Source: Gulosibacter sp. 10 (GTDB taxonomy: Bacteria > Actinomycetota > Actinomycetes > Actinomycetales > Microbacteriaceae). From it: DNA of 64,000 nt. Each line of letters opens with the position of its first letter. Within the stretch, counting starts at the first letter, position 1. A model generated the notes under the pieces. It was not told the DNA's origin. It did no database searches and was given only the letters and a program-made list of their open reading frames with translations. Made by a program: the position numbers and the translations under genes. Positions 10,011 to 19,351 of this stretch are shown here, one piece after another. Where the stretch lies: NCBI RefSeq assembly GCF_900163695.1, contig NZ_FUIC01000003.1, positions 1 to 64,000 of the forward strand, in the 5' to 3' direction.

Positions 10011-11789
10011 GTGATTGAACGTCTTAGCACCCTGTTCGTCCGCACGCTGCGCGAAGACCCCGCGGACGCGGAGGTCGCCAGCCATCGCCTGCTCGTGCGG
10101 GCGGGGTACATCCGCCGCCAGGCCCCGGGCATCTACGCGTGGCTGCCGCTCGGGATGCGGGTGAAGCGCAAGGTCGAGGACATCGTCCGCGAGGAGATGG
10201 CGCGGGCGGGCGCGCAGGAGGTGCACTTCCCGGCGCTGCTCTCGGCCGACATCTACGCGGCCTCCGGTCGCCTCGACGACTTCGGGGACGAGATGTTCCG
10301 GCTCGCGGACCGCAAGGACGCGCCGATGGTGCTCGCCCCCACGCACGAGGAGGCCTTCGCCCTCGCGGTCAAGGACCTCTACTCCTCGTACAAGGAGCTC
10401 CCGGTCACGATCTACCAGATCCAGGACAAGTACCGCGACGAGGCGCGCCCCCGGGCCGGGCTGCTGCGCGGGCGCGAGTTCACGATGAAGGACGCCTACT
10501 CCTTCGACGTCGACGACGCCGGCCTCGACGAGAGCTATGCGAAGCAGCGCGCCGCGTACGAGCGCATCTTCGCGCGCCTCGGGCTCGACTACGTCATCGT
10601 CGACGCCCACGCCGGGGCCATGGGCGGGTCGAAGTCGGAGGAGTTCCTGCACCCGACCCCCGTCGGCGAGGACACCTTCGTGCGCTCGCCCGGCGGCTAC
10701 GCGGCGAACGTCGAGGCCTTCGTCTCGACGCAGGCGCCCGCGCGCGACTTCTCGCAGGACGGCGAGGTCGCCGAGTTCGTGACGCCCGGATCGACGACGA
10801 TCGACACGCTCGTGGACGCGGCCAACGCCGAGGTGCCGCGGGAGGAGCCGTGGACGGCCGCGGAGATGCTCAAGCACGTCGTGCTCGCGGTGGTGGACCA
10901 CGAGGGCCGGCGCGAGATCGTGGTCGTCGGCCTCGAGGGCGACCGCGCGGCCGATCTGGGTCGCATCGAGGCCGCGTTCTCGCCCCGCGAGGTCGAGACC
11001 GCCACGGCCGAGGACCTCGAGCGCTACCCGTTCCTCAACCCCGGCTACATCGGGCCGTGGCTCGACGGCGAGCAGGTGCTCGGCGCCGACCGCGAATGGG
11101 GCATCCCGTACTACCTCGACGCCCGCATCGGCGAGGGGTCGAGCTGGGTGACCGGGGCCAACAAGCCCGACACCCACCTGCACGACCTCGTGATCGGCCG
11201 CGACGTCGTGCCGGACGCGCGCATCGAGGCCGCCGAGGTGCGGGCGGGCGACCCGGCGCCGGACGGCTCGGGGCCCATCACGACGGAGCGGGGCACCGAG
11301 ATCGGGCACGTGTTCCAGCTCGGCAGGAAGTACGCCGAGGCGCTGGACCTGCGCGTGCTCGACCGGAACGGCAAGCTCGTGGTCGTGACGATGGGCTCCT
11401 ACGGCATCGGCGTGACGCGCGATCTGGCGCTCATCGCGGAGCAGGGGCATGACGAGCGCGGCCTGATCTGGCCCGAGGCGGTCGCGCCGTACGACGTGCA
11501 CGTGATCGCCACGGGCCGGGGCCCCGAGCCCCTCGAGGTCGCGGAGCGGCTCGCGGCCGAGGCCGAGGCGGCGGGGCTCGAGGTGCTGCTGGACGACCGG
11601 CCCAAGGAATCGCCCGGCGTGAAGTTCGGCGACGCCGAGCTCATCGGCGTGCCGTGGATCCTCATCGCCGGCAAGACGGCGGCCGAGGGGGTCGTCGAGC
11701 TGTGGAACCGGCGCACGGACGAGCGCACCAGGATCGAGATCGACCAGGCCGTTCCCACGCTGCGCTCGCTGCGTGGGGTATCCTCGTAG
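10011..11789 (+). CDS. proS: Prolyl-tRNA synthetase (bacterial type)
   Basis: 592 aa class II synthetase charging tRNA-Pro. Seen: the N-terminal catalytic core with motif 1/2 regions ([17 protein letters not shown] near residue 31, THEEAF near 112, [16 protein letters not shown] near 143), an inserted editing (YbaK-like) domain around 230-390, motif 3 region GSYGIGVTR near 464-472, and the C-terminal anticodon-binding domain ([31 protein letters not shown]). GTG at 10011 is preferred to an upstream ATG because it lies 7 nt after TACGAT and matches the usual N-terminus ([14 protein letters not shown]). Confidence 0.95.
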   Translation: MIERLSTLFVRTLREDPADAEVASHRLLVRAGYIRRQAPGIYAWLPLGMRVKRKVEDIVREEMARAGAQEVHFPALLSADIYAASGRLDDFGDEMFRLADRKDAPMVLAPTHEEAFALAVKDLYSSYKELPVTIYQIQDKYRDEARPRAGLLRGREFTMKDAYSFDVDDAGLDESYAKQRAAYERIFARLGLDYVIVDAHAGAMGGSKSEEFLHPTPVGEDTFVRSPGGYAANVEAFVSTQAPARDFSQDGEVAEFVTPGSTTIDTLVDAANAEVPREEPWTAAEMLKHVVLAVVDHEGRREIVVVGLEGDRAADLGRIEAAFSPREVETATAEDLERYPFLNPGYIGPWLDGEQVLGADREWGIPYYLDARIGEGSSWVTGANKPDTHLHDLVIGRDVVPDARIEAAEVRAGDPAPDGSGPITTERGTEIGHVFQLGRKYAEALDLRVLDRNGKLVVVTMGSYGIGVTRDLALIAEQGHDERGLIWPEAVAPYDVHVIATGRGPEPLEVAERLAAEAEAAGLEVLLDDRPKESPGVKFGDAELIGVPWILIAGKTAAEGVVELWNRRTDERTRIEIDQAVPTLRSLRGVSS

Positions 11790-11792
11790 GCT
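11787..11792 (+). promoter_or_regulatory. Candidate -10 for nusA, built on the proS stop codon
   Basis: TAGGCT, whose TAG is the proS stop. It would give a leader of about 50 nt containing the AGGGAG site of nusA. A second hexamer, TATCCT, lies just upstream at 11779-11784. Confidence 0.5.
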
Positions 11793-11851
11793 GCGGCCGC
11801 GAGCCTCCGCTCGCACCGGCCGGACACAGCACAGTTGAATAGGGAGTGCCG

Positions 11852-12868
11852 ATGAACATCGACCTGGCAGTACTGCGTTTGCTCGAGCGAGAGCGCGAGA
11901 TCCCGTTCGAGGAGCTCGTCTCGATCATCGAGCAGGCGATCATGTCCGCGTACCAGAAGCACGCGACCGCCGAGGCCGGGCAGACCCCTCCGCCCGAGGG
12001 GTCGAGGGTGCACCTCGACCGCCGCACCGGCGAGATCAACATCTTCGTGCCCGAGCTCGACGAGGAGGGCGAGGTCGTCGGCGAGGCGATCGAGCACCCG
12101 GAGGACTTCGGGCGCATCGCCGCGGCGGCGGCCAAGCAGGTCATCAACCAGCGGCTGCGCGACCTCGGCGACGACAAGGTGTTCGGCGAGTTCCGCGGTC
12201 GCGAGGGCGACATCATGGCCGGCGTCATCCAGCAGGGGCCGAACCCGCGCATGATCCACGTGGACCTGGGCACGATCGAGGCCATCCTGCCCCCCGAGGA
12301 GCAGGTGCCGGGCGAGGACTACTCGCACGGGCGTCGGCTCCGCGTGTTCGTGACGAAGGTCGAGCGCGGCACCCGGGGCCCGCAGATCACCGTGTCCCGC
12401 ACCCACCCCGGCCTCGTGCGCAAGCTGTTCGCGCACGAGGTGCCCGAGATCGCCGACGGCATCGTCGAGATCGTGTCGCTCGCCCGCGAGGCGGGGCACC
12501 GCTCGAAGGTGGCCGTGCGCGCGAACGAGGAGGGGATCAACGCCAAGGGCGCGTGCATCGGCGAGCTCGGGGCGCGAGTGCGCGCCGTGACGAACGAGCT
12601 CGGCGGCGAGAAGATCGACGTCGTCGACTACTCGCCGGACCTGGCGAGGTTCGTCGCCGCGGCGCTCAGTCCGGCCAAGGTATCCAGCGCGTTCGTGCTC
12701 GACGAGAAGTCCAAGGCCGTGCGCGCCCTGGTGCCCGATTTCCAGCTCTCGCTGGCCATCGGCAAGGAGGGGCAGAACGCGCGACTCGCCGCGAAGCTGA
12801 CCGGCGCGCGAATCGACATTCAGCCCGATAGCATTCTCGAGGACTCGGACGAGGCCGCGGGGGAGTAG
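11852..12868 (+). CDS. nusA: Transcription termination/antitermination factor NusA
   Basis: 338 aa. N-terminal RNA-polymerase-binding domain ([20 protein letters not shown]), S1 domain around residues 120-190, then two KH domains ([15 protein letters not shown]-like segment near 212 and [21 protein letters not shown] near 300). It lacks the acidic C-terminal repeats of E. coli NusA, as usual in actinobacteria. ATG at 11852 lies behind AGGGAG. In most actinobacteria rimP sits immediately upstream; here only 62 bp separate nusA from proS. Confidence 0.95.
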   Translation: MNIDLAVLRLLEREREIPFEELVSIIEQAIMSAYQKHATAEAGQTPPPEGSRVHLDRRTGEINIFVPELDEEGEVVGEAIEHPEDFGRIAAAAAKQVINQRLRDLGDDKVFGEFRGREGDIMAGVIQQGPNPRMIHVDLGTIEAILPPEEQVPGEDYSHGRRLRVFVTKVERGTRGPQITVSRTHPGLVRKLFAHEVPEIADGIVEIVSLAREAGHRSKVAVRANEEGINAKGACIGELGARVRAVTNELGGEKIDVVDYSPDLARFVAAALSPAKVSSAFVLDEKSKAVRALVPDFQLSLAIGKEGQNARLAAKLTGARIDIQPDSILEDSDEAAGE

Positions 12869-12871
12869 TAT
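12866..12871 (+). promoter_or_regulatory. Possible leaderless -10 for ylxR
   Basis: TAGTAT, formed partly from the nusA TAG stop, 7 nt before the in-frame GTG at 12879. This start competes with the SD-preceded ATG at 12870. Confidence 0.4.
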
Positions 12872-13175
12872 GGAGCCCGTGCGAACGTGCATCAGCTGCC
12901 GCTCGCGCGCTCCACGCTCGGAACTGACGCGCGTCGTCGCGGCCGGGGGACGACTCAGGTTGGACCCGCGGGCCGTCGCTCCGGGGCGAGGAGCCTGGCT
13001 GCATCCCACCGAGGAGTGCGTGCGAATCGCACTCGAGAGGAAGGCCTTCCGAAGGGCCCTCCGCGTTCGGGATGCGGACGACACCGACGTACGGGAGTAC
13101 GCGGAGATACTGGCCGGGGCAGCCGCCCCGGCAGCTACAGCAAAGGTTGTTGATCGGACTATGGACCAATCATGA
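12870..13175 (+). CDS. ylxR: YlxR-family RNA-binding protein
   Basis: 101 aa (98 aa from the alternative GTG at 12879). Contains the YlxR signature RTCISCR near the start, then a region with RGAWLHPTEECV near 50 and a basic helix (ALERKAFRRALR). It is thought to be a nucleoid- or RNA-associated regulator (RnpM in Bacillus acts on RNase P). It lies in the conserved nusA-ylxR-infB order. ATG at 12870 is 1 nt after the nusA stop and has GGGAG 4 nt upstream; the GTG is 7 nt after a TAGTAT hexamer, so either start or both may be used. Confidence 0.85.
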   Translation: MEPVRTCISCRSRAPRSELTRVVAAGGRLRLDPRAVAPGRGAWLHPTEECVRIALERKAFRRALRVRDADDTDVREYAEILAGAAAPAATAKVVDRTMDQS

Positions 13176-13208
13176 GTGGCTCGCGATGAGGCACAACCGA
13201 AGTTGAAC

Positions 13209-13233
13209 GGTCTGCTCCCCACCGGGGCAGACC
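13209..13233 (+). other. Hairpin in the infB leader
   Basis: GGTCTGC pairs with GCAGACC, extended by three C-G pairs across a 1-nt bulge. It lies 16 nt upstream of the infB start, just before its GAGGAG site. It could be a leader element or attenuator; no T-tract follows. Confidence 0.35.
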
Positions 13234-13248
13234 CTGGTGAGGAGAAAA

Positions 13249-16167
13249 GTGGCAAAACCACGCGTACATGAGATCGCCGCCGAGATGGGCGTCGAATCGA
13301 AGGTCGTACTGACGACCCTGCAGGAAATGGGCGAGTTCGTGAAGACGGCATCGTCGAGCGTCGAACCGCCGGTGGCCCGTCGCCTCCGCGACGAGCTCAA
13401 GCGCCGCGCCGAGTCCGGCGCGGACGCCCCGAAGGCGGCGCCCGCGGAGTCCGCGAAGGACGCCCCCGCGGCCAAGCCCGCCCCGAAGCCCAAGTCGGCC
13501 GCACCCGCGGCCCCGAAGCCCGGAGCCTCCGCGCCCAGGCCCGGCCAGAAGGCCGCGCCGAAGCCCGGTGCGAAGTCCTCCGGCCCCAAGCCCGGGCAGA
13601 AGTCGGGCCCCAAGCCGGAGCAGCGCCAGCGCTCGGGCGTCGCCCCGACGCCGAATCCGGCCGCGCCGCCGACCCGCTCCGCGGTCGCGCCGACCCCGGT
13701 GCAGCCGCAGCAGGAGTCCGGCAAGCCGGCCTCCGGCGGCCAGGGCGCGCCGAGGCAGGGCGCGCCGAAGCCCGGTCAGAAGCCCGCGCCCAAGCCCGCC
13801 GAGCAGGCGGAGCAGAGCGGCGCCAAGCCGGACGGCCAGGCGGCTCCGAAGCCCGGCGGCGCTCCCAAGCCGAGCCCCAACAACATCCCGCGTCCGCGAG
13901 GTCCGCGCCCGGGCAACAACCCGTTCGCGTCCTCGCAGGGCATGGGGCGCCCCCGTCCCGGCGGCAAGGGCGCCGGCCAGCGCGCCGGCGGTCCGCGGCC
14001 CGGGCCCCGTCCCGGCGGCGGCGCGCCCGCAGCGGGCGGCGGAACCGGCCGTCCCGGCGCTCCGCGCCCCGGTCAGCCCCGCGTGCTCCCCGGCGAGCGC
14101 CCGCAGGGTCCCGGCCGCGGCCGCTCCGGCGGTCCCGGCGGCGGTGGCGGCGGTCGTTCGGGCGGTCCCGGGGGCGGCGGCTTCAGCGGCCCCCGTCCCG
14201 GCCGCGGCGGTCGCGGCGGCGGGCGTCGCGGCGGTACCGCGGGCGCCTTCGGCCGCGGCGGCGGCAAGTCCAAGGCGCGGAAGTCGAAGCGGACGAAGCG
14301 GGCAGAGTTCGAGATGCGGGAGGCGCCGTCGATCGGCGGCGTCAAGGTCCCGCGCGGCAACGGCGACACGCTCATCCGGCTTCGCCGCGGCGCATCCATC
14401 TCGGACTTCGCCGACAAGATCGACGCATCGCCCGGCGACCTCGTGACCGTGCTGTTCCACCTCGGCGAGATGGCGACGGCGACGGAGTCGCTCGACGAGG
14501 CGACGTTCCAGGTGCTCGGCGAGGAGCTGGGCTACCGGATCGAGATCGTCTCGCCCGAGGACGAGGACCGCGAGCTGCTCGAGGCCTTCGACATCGATCT
14601 CGAGTCGGAGGAGGAGGGCGAGTCGGACGACATGCTCGAGGCGCGTCCCCCGGTCGTCACCGTCATGGGCCACGTGGACCACGGCAAGACCTCGCTGCTC
14701 GACGCGATCCGCCAGTCGGAGGTCGGCGCGGGCGAGGCCGGCGGCATCACGCAGCACATCGGCGCCTACCAGGTGTGGGGCGAGCACGACGGCGTCCGTC
14801 GCGCGATCACCTTCATCGACACCCCGGGTCACGAGGCGTTCACCGCCATGCGAGCCCGCGGTGCGAACGTCACCGACGTCGCGATCATCGTAGTCGCGGC
14901 CGACGACGGCATCATGCCGCAGACGATCGAGGCGCTGAACCACGCGCAGGCCGCGGGCGTGCCCGTGGTGGTCGCGGTCAACAAGATGGACGCGCCGGGC
15001 GCGAACCCGGACAAGGTGCGCGCTCAGCTGAGCGAGTACAACGTGATCCCCGAGGAGTACGGCGGCGACACGATCTTCACGAACGTGTCGGCGAAGACCG
15101 GCGAGGGCGTCCGCGACCTGATCGACTCGATCCTGCTGACGGCCGACGCCGCGCTGGACCTGCGCGCGAACCCCGACAAGGACGCCCGCGGCACGGCCAT
15201 CGAGGCCAAGCTCGACCGCGGTCGCGGCTCGGTCGCGACCGTGCTCATCCAGTCGGGCACGCTGCACGTCGGCGACTCGATCGTCGCAGGCACGGCCTAC
15301 GGCCGAGTGCGCGCGATGTTCGACGAGAACGGCGAGGCGGTCGAGGCGGCGGGTCCGTCGCGTCCCGTGCAGGTGCAGGGCCTCAGCTCGGTGCCGCGCG
15401 CCGGCGACTCGTTCATCGTGACCGAGGACGACCGCACGGCTCGGCAGATCGCCGAGAAGCGGGAGGCCGCGGAGCGCAACGCGCAGCTCGCCAAGGCCCG
15501 CAAGCGCATGTCGCTCGAGGACTTCACCCGCGCGCTCGAAGAGGGCAAGGTGCAGTCGCTCAACCTCATCCTCAAGGGCGACGTCTCGGGTGCCGTCGAG
15601 GCGCTCGAGGACTCGCTCCTCAAGATCGAGGTCGACGACTCGGTGCAGCTGCGCGTCATCCACCGCGCGGTGGGTGCGATCAGCGAGTCGGACGTCAACC
15701 TGGCGACCATCGACAACGCGGTGATCATCGGCTTCAACGTGCGTCCGGACCAGAAGGCCCGGCAGCAGGCGGCGGCCGAGGGCGTGGACATCCGGTTCTA
15801 CTCGGTCATCTACGACGCGATCGGGGACATCGAGAACTCGCTCAAGGGCATGCTCGAGCCCGAGTACGAAGAGGTCCAGTCCGGTGTGGCGGAGATCCGC
15901 GAGATCTTCCGCTCCTCGAAGTTCGGCAACATCGCCGGCTGCCTCGTGCAGTCGGGCACGATCACCCGCAACGCGAAGGCCCGCATCGTCCGCGAGGGCG
16001 TCGTGGTGGCGGATGGCCTCGCCATCGAGTCGCTGCGCCGCTTCAAGGACGACGTGACCGAGGTGCGCGACGGCTACGAGTGCGGTATCGGTCTCGGCAA
16101 GTTCGGCGACATCCGGATCGGCGACGAGATCGAGACCACCGAGATGGTGGAGAAGCCCCGTGACTGA
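13249..16167 (+). CDS. infB: Translation initiation factor IF-2
   Basis: 972 aa GTPase delivering initiator tRNA to the 30S subunit. N-terminal IF2_N module ([17 protein letters not shown]), a very long Ala/Pro/Lys then Gly/Arg-rich low-complexity linker (about residues 60-345), second IF2_N module (about 370-440), G domain with G1 GHVDHGKT at 474-481, G3 DTPGH near 524 and G4 NKMD near 578, then beta-barrel domains II, III and IV. GTG at 13249 follows GAGGAG by 4 nt; an upstream in-frame GTG at 13237 is rejected because it lies inside that ribosome-binding region. It overlaps rbfA by 8 bp. Confidence 0.95.
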   Translation: MAKPRVHEIAAEMGVESKVVLTTLQEMGEFVKTASSSVEPPVARRLRDELKRRAESGADAPKAAPAESAKDAPAAKPAPKPKSAAPAAPKPGASAPRPGQKAAPKPGAKSSGPKPGQKSGPKPEQRQRSGVAPTPNPAAPPTRSAVAPTPVQPQQESGKPASGGQGAPRQGAPKPGQKPAPKPAEQAEQSGAKPDGQAAPKPGGAPKPSPNNIPRPRGPRPGNNPFASSQGMGRPRPGGKGAGQRAGGPRPGPRPGGGAPAAGGGTGRPGAPRPGQPRVLPGERPQGPGRGRSGGPGGGGGGRSGGPGGGGFSGPRPGRGGRGGGRRGGTAGAFGRGGGKSKARKSKRTKRAEFEMREAPSIGGVKVPRGNGDTLIRLRRGASISDFADKIDASPGDLVTVLFHLGEMATATESLDEATFQVLGEELGYRIEIVSPEDEDRELLEAFDIDLESEEEGESDDMLEARPPVVTVMGHVDHGKTSLLDAIRQSEVGAGEAGGITQHIGAYQVWGEHDGVRRAITFIDTPGHEAFTAMRARGANVTDVAIIVVAADDGIMPQTIEALNHAQAAGVPVVVAVNKMDAPGANPDKVRAQLSEYNVIPEEYGGDTIFTNVSAKTGEGVRDLIDSILLTADAALDLRANPDKDARGTAIEAKLDRGRGSVATVLIQSGTLHVGDSIVAGTAYGRVRAMFDENGEAVEAAGPSRPVQVQGLSSVPRAGDSFIVTEDDRTARQIAEKREAAERNAQLAKARKRMSLEDFTRALEEGKVQSLNLILKGDVSGAVEALEDSLLKIEVDDSVQLRVIHRAVGAISESDVNLATIDNAVIIGFNVRPDQKARQQAAAEGVDIRFYSVIYDAIGDIENSLKGMLEPEYEEVQSGVAEIREIFRSSKFGNIAGCLVQSGTITRNAKARIVREGVVVADGLAIESLRRFKDDVTEVRDGYECGIGLGKFGDIRIGDEIETTEMVEKPRD

Positions 16168-16588
16168 TAACGCGCGCGCGGTGCGTCTCGCCGACCGCAT
16201 CAAGGTGCTCGTGGCGAAGATCCTCGAGCGGGGGATCCGCGATCCCCGGCTCGGGTTCGTCACCATCACCGACGTGCGGGTGACCGGCGACCTGCAGCAC
16301 GCCACCGTGTTCTACACCGTGTACGGGACCGACGAGGAGCGCCGCGGCACCGAGGCGGCGCTCCGGTCGGCCACCGGTCGGATCCGCTCCGAGGTGGGCA
16401 AGAACCTCAGCATCCGTCTCGTGCCCTCGCTCGAGTTCGTGCTCGATGCGCTGCCCGAGAACGCGGCGCACATCGAGGACCTCCTCGAGAAGGCGCGCGA
16501 GCAGGACGCCGAGGTGGCCCGCAACCGCGACGGCAAGGCCTTCGCGGGCGAGGAGAACCCCTACAAGGCCGAGGAGGACGAGGACTAG
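16160..16588 (+). CDS. rbfA: Ribosome-binding factor A
   Basis: 142 aa. KH-like RbfA fold that helps mature the 30S subunit (16S rRNA 5' end). Seen: [20 protein letters not shown] near residue 12, [21 protein letters not shown] near 34 and the [14 protein letters not shown] strand near 84, plus an acidic C-terminal tail (KAEEDED). GTG start overlaps the infB stop (GTGACTGA), so translation is probably coupled. Confidence 0.93.
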   Translation: MTDNARAVRLADRIKVLVAKILERGIRDPRLGFVTITDVRVTGDLQHATVFYTVYGTDEERRGTEAALRSATGRIRSEVGKNLSIRLVPSLEFVLDALPENAAHIEDLLEKAREQDAEVARNRDGKAFAGEENPYKAEEDED

Positions 16589-16612
16589 CTCCTCGCCCGG
16601 ATGCCGATGAGA

Positions 16613-16642
16613 CGGTTGCCGAGGAACTCTCCTCGGCAACCG
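16613..16642. terminator. Bidirectional terminator between rbfA and the orphan minus-strand gene
   Basis: Perfect 13-bp stem (CGGTTGCCGAGGA and its complement) with loop ACTC, lying between two convergent genes. A T-rich stretch (CGTCTTCGTTC) follows on the plus strand. Confidence 0.8.
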
Positions 16643-16654
16643 CCTCGTCTTCGT

Positions 16655-17203
16655 TCACCCGACGTGCTCGGGGTGCTCGTCCCAGGGCAGGAGGCGGACG
16701 CCGTGCTCGACGACGGCGCGGCCGTCCCAGCACAGCACCGTCCCGGAGCACGTCACGACGCCGAGCTCGGCCCCGTCCACGCGGATGCTGTGGCCCTGTG
16801 TTGGGGTTCCGTTGATCACGACCGAGGTCGCGGTGCGCCCGGCGGCGGCGCAGCGCTCCGTGATCTCCCATATGGCGCCTCGCTGCTCCTCGGGATCGCC
16901 GCCGAGATCGAGCGCGCCGTGATAGTCGGCCAGCCGCTGCCCCGCGAATGCATTCAGGATGCTCTCGGCAGCGGCGTCTGTAAGGCCCTCCTCTTCCGCT
17001 ACGACCGGGAACGCCGTGAGCAGCGAGTGCGAGTGCTCCCGGACGTCGCCGACCGCGTAGTGCACCTCGACGGCCGTCGTGACGTCCCCGCTCCGCTGCC
17101 ATGAGAAGCCTCGCGGGGAGAGGCCCGCCGCTGCCGACAGCCCAATCGCATCGAGCGCCTGCAGCCATCGCAGGCCCTCGGGTGACGGGGGAAATCCGTA
17201 CAT
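16655..17203 (-). CDS. Hypothetical protein, 182 aa
   Basis: I do not recognise a family. Soluble, no signal peptide or membrane helix. Mixed sequence with an N-terminal segment (PPSPEGLRWLQALDAIGLSA), a central acidic helix-rich part and a beta-rich C-terminal third (TATSVVINGTPTQGHSIRV, TCSGTVLCWDGRA). The start is supported by a CGGAGG site about 11 nt upstream. It is isolated: a strong terminator downstream and mutY in the same direction upstream after a 99-bp gap. Base composition looks slightly less GC-biased than the neighbours (by eye), which would fit later acquisition. Confidence 0.7.
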   Translation of the reverse strand: MYGFPPSPEGLRWLQALDAIGLSAAAGLSPRGFSWQRSGDVTTAVEVHYAVGDVREHSHSLLTAFPVVAEEEGLTDAAAESILNAFAGQRLADYHGALDLGGDPEEQRGAIWEITERCAAAGRTATSVVINGTPTQGHSIRVDGAELGVVTCSGTVLCWDGRAVVEHGVRLLPWDEHPEHVG

Positions 17204-17302
17204 GGTCGATCAGCCTCCGATCTCGGGTATCGCGCGGATTGGCATGATGCATCCCTATCATCGCGACCTGGAGGGCGGAGGACGCACGTGCGCGGGGCAC
17301 CC

Positions 17303-18205
17303 TCAGGAGGGCAGCGACATCCTGCCGTCGCGGAGCGAGGCGAGCCCCTCCTCCGTCAGGGCGCGGATCAGTCCGCGCACCCGCTGCGAATCGGGCTCGG
17401 GCTGATGCCGCTCGAGCTCGCGCACGAGGCGGTCGAGCTCGACCCCCTCGGGCTCCGCGCGCAGCAGCGCCATGATGCGCCCGCGGAGCTGCCGGTCCGA
17501 GCCCTCGAACTTCGCCTGCCGCCGCGGCGCGGCGGCGGACTCCGGATAGTCCGCGGCGCGCCAGGCGCAGAGATCCTTGACCGGGCACACGCCGCAGTCG
17601 GGGCGTCGCGACCGGCAGACCACCGCGCCCAGCTCCATCGAGCCGGCGTTCCACAGCGAGGCGCGGGCGGGATCCTCGGGGAGGAGCGGCAGCATCTCCG
17701 CGTCGTCGCGTCGCGCGTTCGCGGGCCAGGCCAGCGCCTCGCCGTGCACGGCGCGCGCGAGCACCCTGCGGATGTTCGTGTCCACGACGGGCTCGCGCAG
17801 CCCGTAGGCGAAGGAGGCGACCGCCGCGGAGGTGTAGGCGCCGATGCCGGGCAGCGCGAGGAGCGCCTCGCGCGAGCGGGGCACGACGCCGTCGTGGCGC
17901 TCGACGATCGCCGCCGCGCAGCGGTGGAGGTTGAGCGCGCGCCGCGGATAGCCGAGGCGGTCCCAGCGGGAGAGCACCTCGGACACGGGGGAGTCGGCCA
18001 TCGCCCGCGGGGTGGGCCAGCGCTCCATGAACTCGAGCCACTTCGGCTCGACCCGCGCCATCTGCGTCTGCTGCGACATGATCTCGCTGACGAGAACGCC
18101 CCACGCGGAGCAGTCCGGCTCGCGCCACGGGAACGGCCTCATGCTGCGCTCGAACCAGGCGATCGTGCGCTCCACGATCTCGGCCCGGCGCGCCTCCTCG
18201 CTCAT
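17303..18205 (-). CDS. mutY: A/G-specific adenine DNA glycosylase MutY
   Basis: 300 aa base-excision repair enzyme that removes A opposite 8-oxoG. Seen: catalytic Glu41 in SEIMSQQTQ, helix-hairpin-helix LPGIGAYTSAAV (118-129), catalytic Asp142 in VVDTNIRR, and a complete [4Fe-4S] cluster C197-x6-C204-x2-C207-x5-C213. It is shorter than E. coli MutY (350 aa) because the C-terminal 8-oxoG-sensing NUDIX-like domain is reduced; this is common in actinobacteria, so I do not call it truncated. ATG overlaps the upstream gene's stop (ATGA). Confidence 0.93.
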   Translation of the reverse strand: MSEEARRAEIVERTIAWFERSMRPFPWREPDCSAWGVLVSEIMSQQTQMARVEPKWLEFMERWPTPRAMADSPVSEVLSRWDRLGYPRRALNLHRCAAAIVERHDGVVPRSREALLALPGIGAYTSAAVASFAYGLREPVVDTNIRRVLARAVHGEALAWPANARRDDAEMLPLLPEDPARASLWNAGSMELGAVVCRSRRPDCGVCPVKDLCAWRAADYPESAAAPRRQAKFEGSDRQLRGRIMALLRAEPEGVELDRLVRELERHQPEPDSQRVRGLIRALTEEGLASLRDGRMSLPS

Positions 18206-19221
18206 CCGAGCCCTCGTCCGCTCGCCGTCGGCATGCGATCGCGCACCGCGCGCGGGGGCAGGAAGGCCCCGGTGCGCTCGACCCGGCGCACGAGCCCGAC
18301 CATGTGCTCCTGCACCGGCGCGCGCAGGCCGGCCTGCCGCGCGGCTCGCACCACCGCGCCGTCGAGGTGCTCGATCTCGGTCGGCTCGCCGCGCCGGATC
18401 GACTGCAGCGTGGACGCCGGATTGGGCCTCGTGCCGAAGGCCCGCGCGAGCCGGCCCCTCACGACGTCGAGCGCCCGGCCCCGCCGGATGAGGACGACAT
18501 GCGCGGGCTCGAGCACCCCGACCCCGGCGAAGCGGACGCGCAGGGCGTCGCCCACCGTGACCGCGTCCTCGAGGGCGCGCGCGAGGAGGGGGCCGAGCAG
18601 GGGATGCCGGCACACCTGCTGCACGCTGAGGCCGGTAACGGCGGGCAGCGCGTTCACGTGGTTCACGAGCAGCTTGCTCCACAGCGCGCCGCGCAGGTCG
18701 CCCGTCGCACGGGCGGGCACGGCATCGCCGAGCACGGCGGCGATGCGCTCCGACTCGACGCGGCGGCCGGGATCCACCGGGCCGACGCGCGCCGGGCCGT
18801 AGGCGGTGAGGCGGACCCGGCCCGGGGCCGTGCGGGTGGCGGGGAAGAGCACGATCCCGCCGTGGAGGCCGGCGCCGTCCGGCCGCCGGAGCACCTCCGC
18901 GGCAGTCTCGGGCGCGTCGAGCCCGTTCTGCAGCAGCAGCACCGGGCGTTCGCCGATGCCGGCGGCGTGCTCGTGGAGCGCGGCTCGAACCGAATAGCTG
19001 CGAACGCCGAGCAGCACCAGCTCGGCCTCGGGCGGCACGGAGGAGAGGACGGGCAGCCGCGCCTCGACGGCGCCGTCCGGCAGATCGACCCGCAGCCCGT
19101 CCGCGGCGATGCGCTCGGCGGTCTCGCCCCGCACGACGGCGGAGACCTCGTGCCCGGCCCGGTGCAGCAGCCCCGCGAGCACGCCGCCGACCGCGCCGAC
19201 GCCGATGACCGCGATCCGCAC
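18202..19221 (-). CDS. PanE/ApbA-family ketopantoate reductase-like protein
   Basis: 339 aa. N-terminal Rossmann fold with IAVIGVGAVGGVLAG (residues 3-17), then the ketopantoate reductase C-terminal helical domain with KLLVNHVNALPAVTG, whose Lys matches the catalytic lysine of PanE. Expected reaction: NADPH-dependent 2-dehydropantoate to pantoate, although many paralogues act on other 2-oxo acids. The frame is open far upstream, but the GTG at 19221 has GGGAGG 8 nt before it. It forms an operon with mutY by ATGA overlap. Confidence 0.8.
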   Translation of the reverse strand: MRIAVIGVGAVGGVLAGLLHRAGHEVSAVVRGETAERIAADGLRVDLPDGAVEARLPVLSSVPPEAELVLLGVRSYSVRAALHEHAAGIGERPVLLLQNGLDAPETAAEVLRRPDGAGLHGGIVLFPATRTAPGRVRLTAYGPARVGPVDPGRRVESERIAAVLGDAVPARATGDLRGALWSKLLVNHVNALPAVTGLSVQQVCRHPLLGPLLARALEDAVTVGDALRVRFAGVGVLEPAHVVLIRRGRALDVVRGRLARAFGTRPNPASTLQSIRRGEPTEIEHLDGAVVRAARQAGLRAPVQEHMVGLVRRVERTGAFLPPRAVRDRMPTASGRGLG

Positions 19222-19259
19222 GTCCACCACCTCCCAGATCAGCCGCTTCCGACCCCGCG

Positions 19260-19265
19260 AGCGTA
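19260..19265 (-). promoter_or_regulatory. Candidate -10 for the panE-like/mutY operon
   Basis: TACGCT on the minus strand, 38 nt before the GTG start; divergent to the truB promoter about 70 bp away. Confidence 0.45.
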
Positions 19266-19336
19266 GCAGCGCGCGGGCGGACGGATGCGCCGCCGACCGC
19301 CGGACCCCGCGACCCGAGGGGGCTCGGCGATCCCGA

Positions 19337-19342
19337 TAGACT
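19337..19342 (+). promoter_or_regulatory. Near-leaderless -10 for truB
   Basis: TAGACT, 9 nt before the truB ATG, predicting a leader of only about 2-3 nt. Confidence 0.6.
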
Positions 19343-19351
19343 GATCTGACT

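Noticed and set aside
9120-11816. 898-codon minus-strand open frame opposite proS
   Set aside because: Shadow of proS and the TPR gene; no ribosome-binding site and no recognisable domain.
13430-14290. DNA repeats or CRISPR-like array
   Set aside because: The repetitive GC-rich stretch is coding (IF-2 linker) without regular repeat-spacer structure.
13159-16305. 1,048-codon minus-strand open frame opposite infB
   Set aside because: Mirror of the infB reading frame; composition is Arg/Ala/Gly shadow with no domain.
17303-18205. MutY considered truncated
   Set aside because: It lacks the NUDIX-like C-terminal domain, but glycosylase, HhH and Fe-S motifs are complete and short forms are common in actinobacteria.
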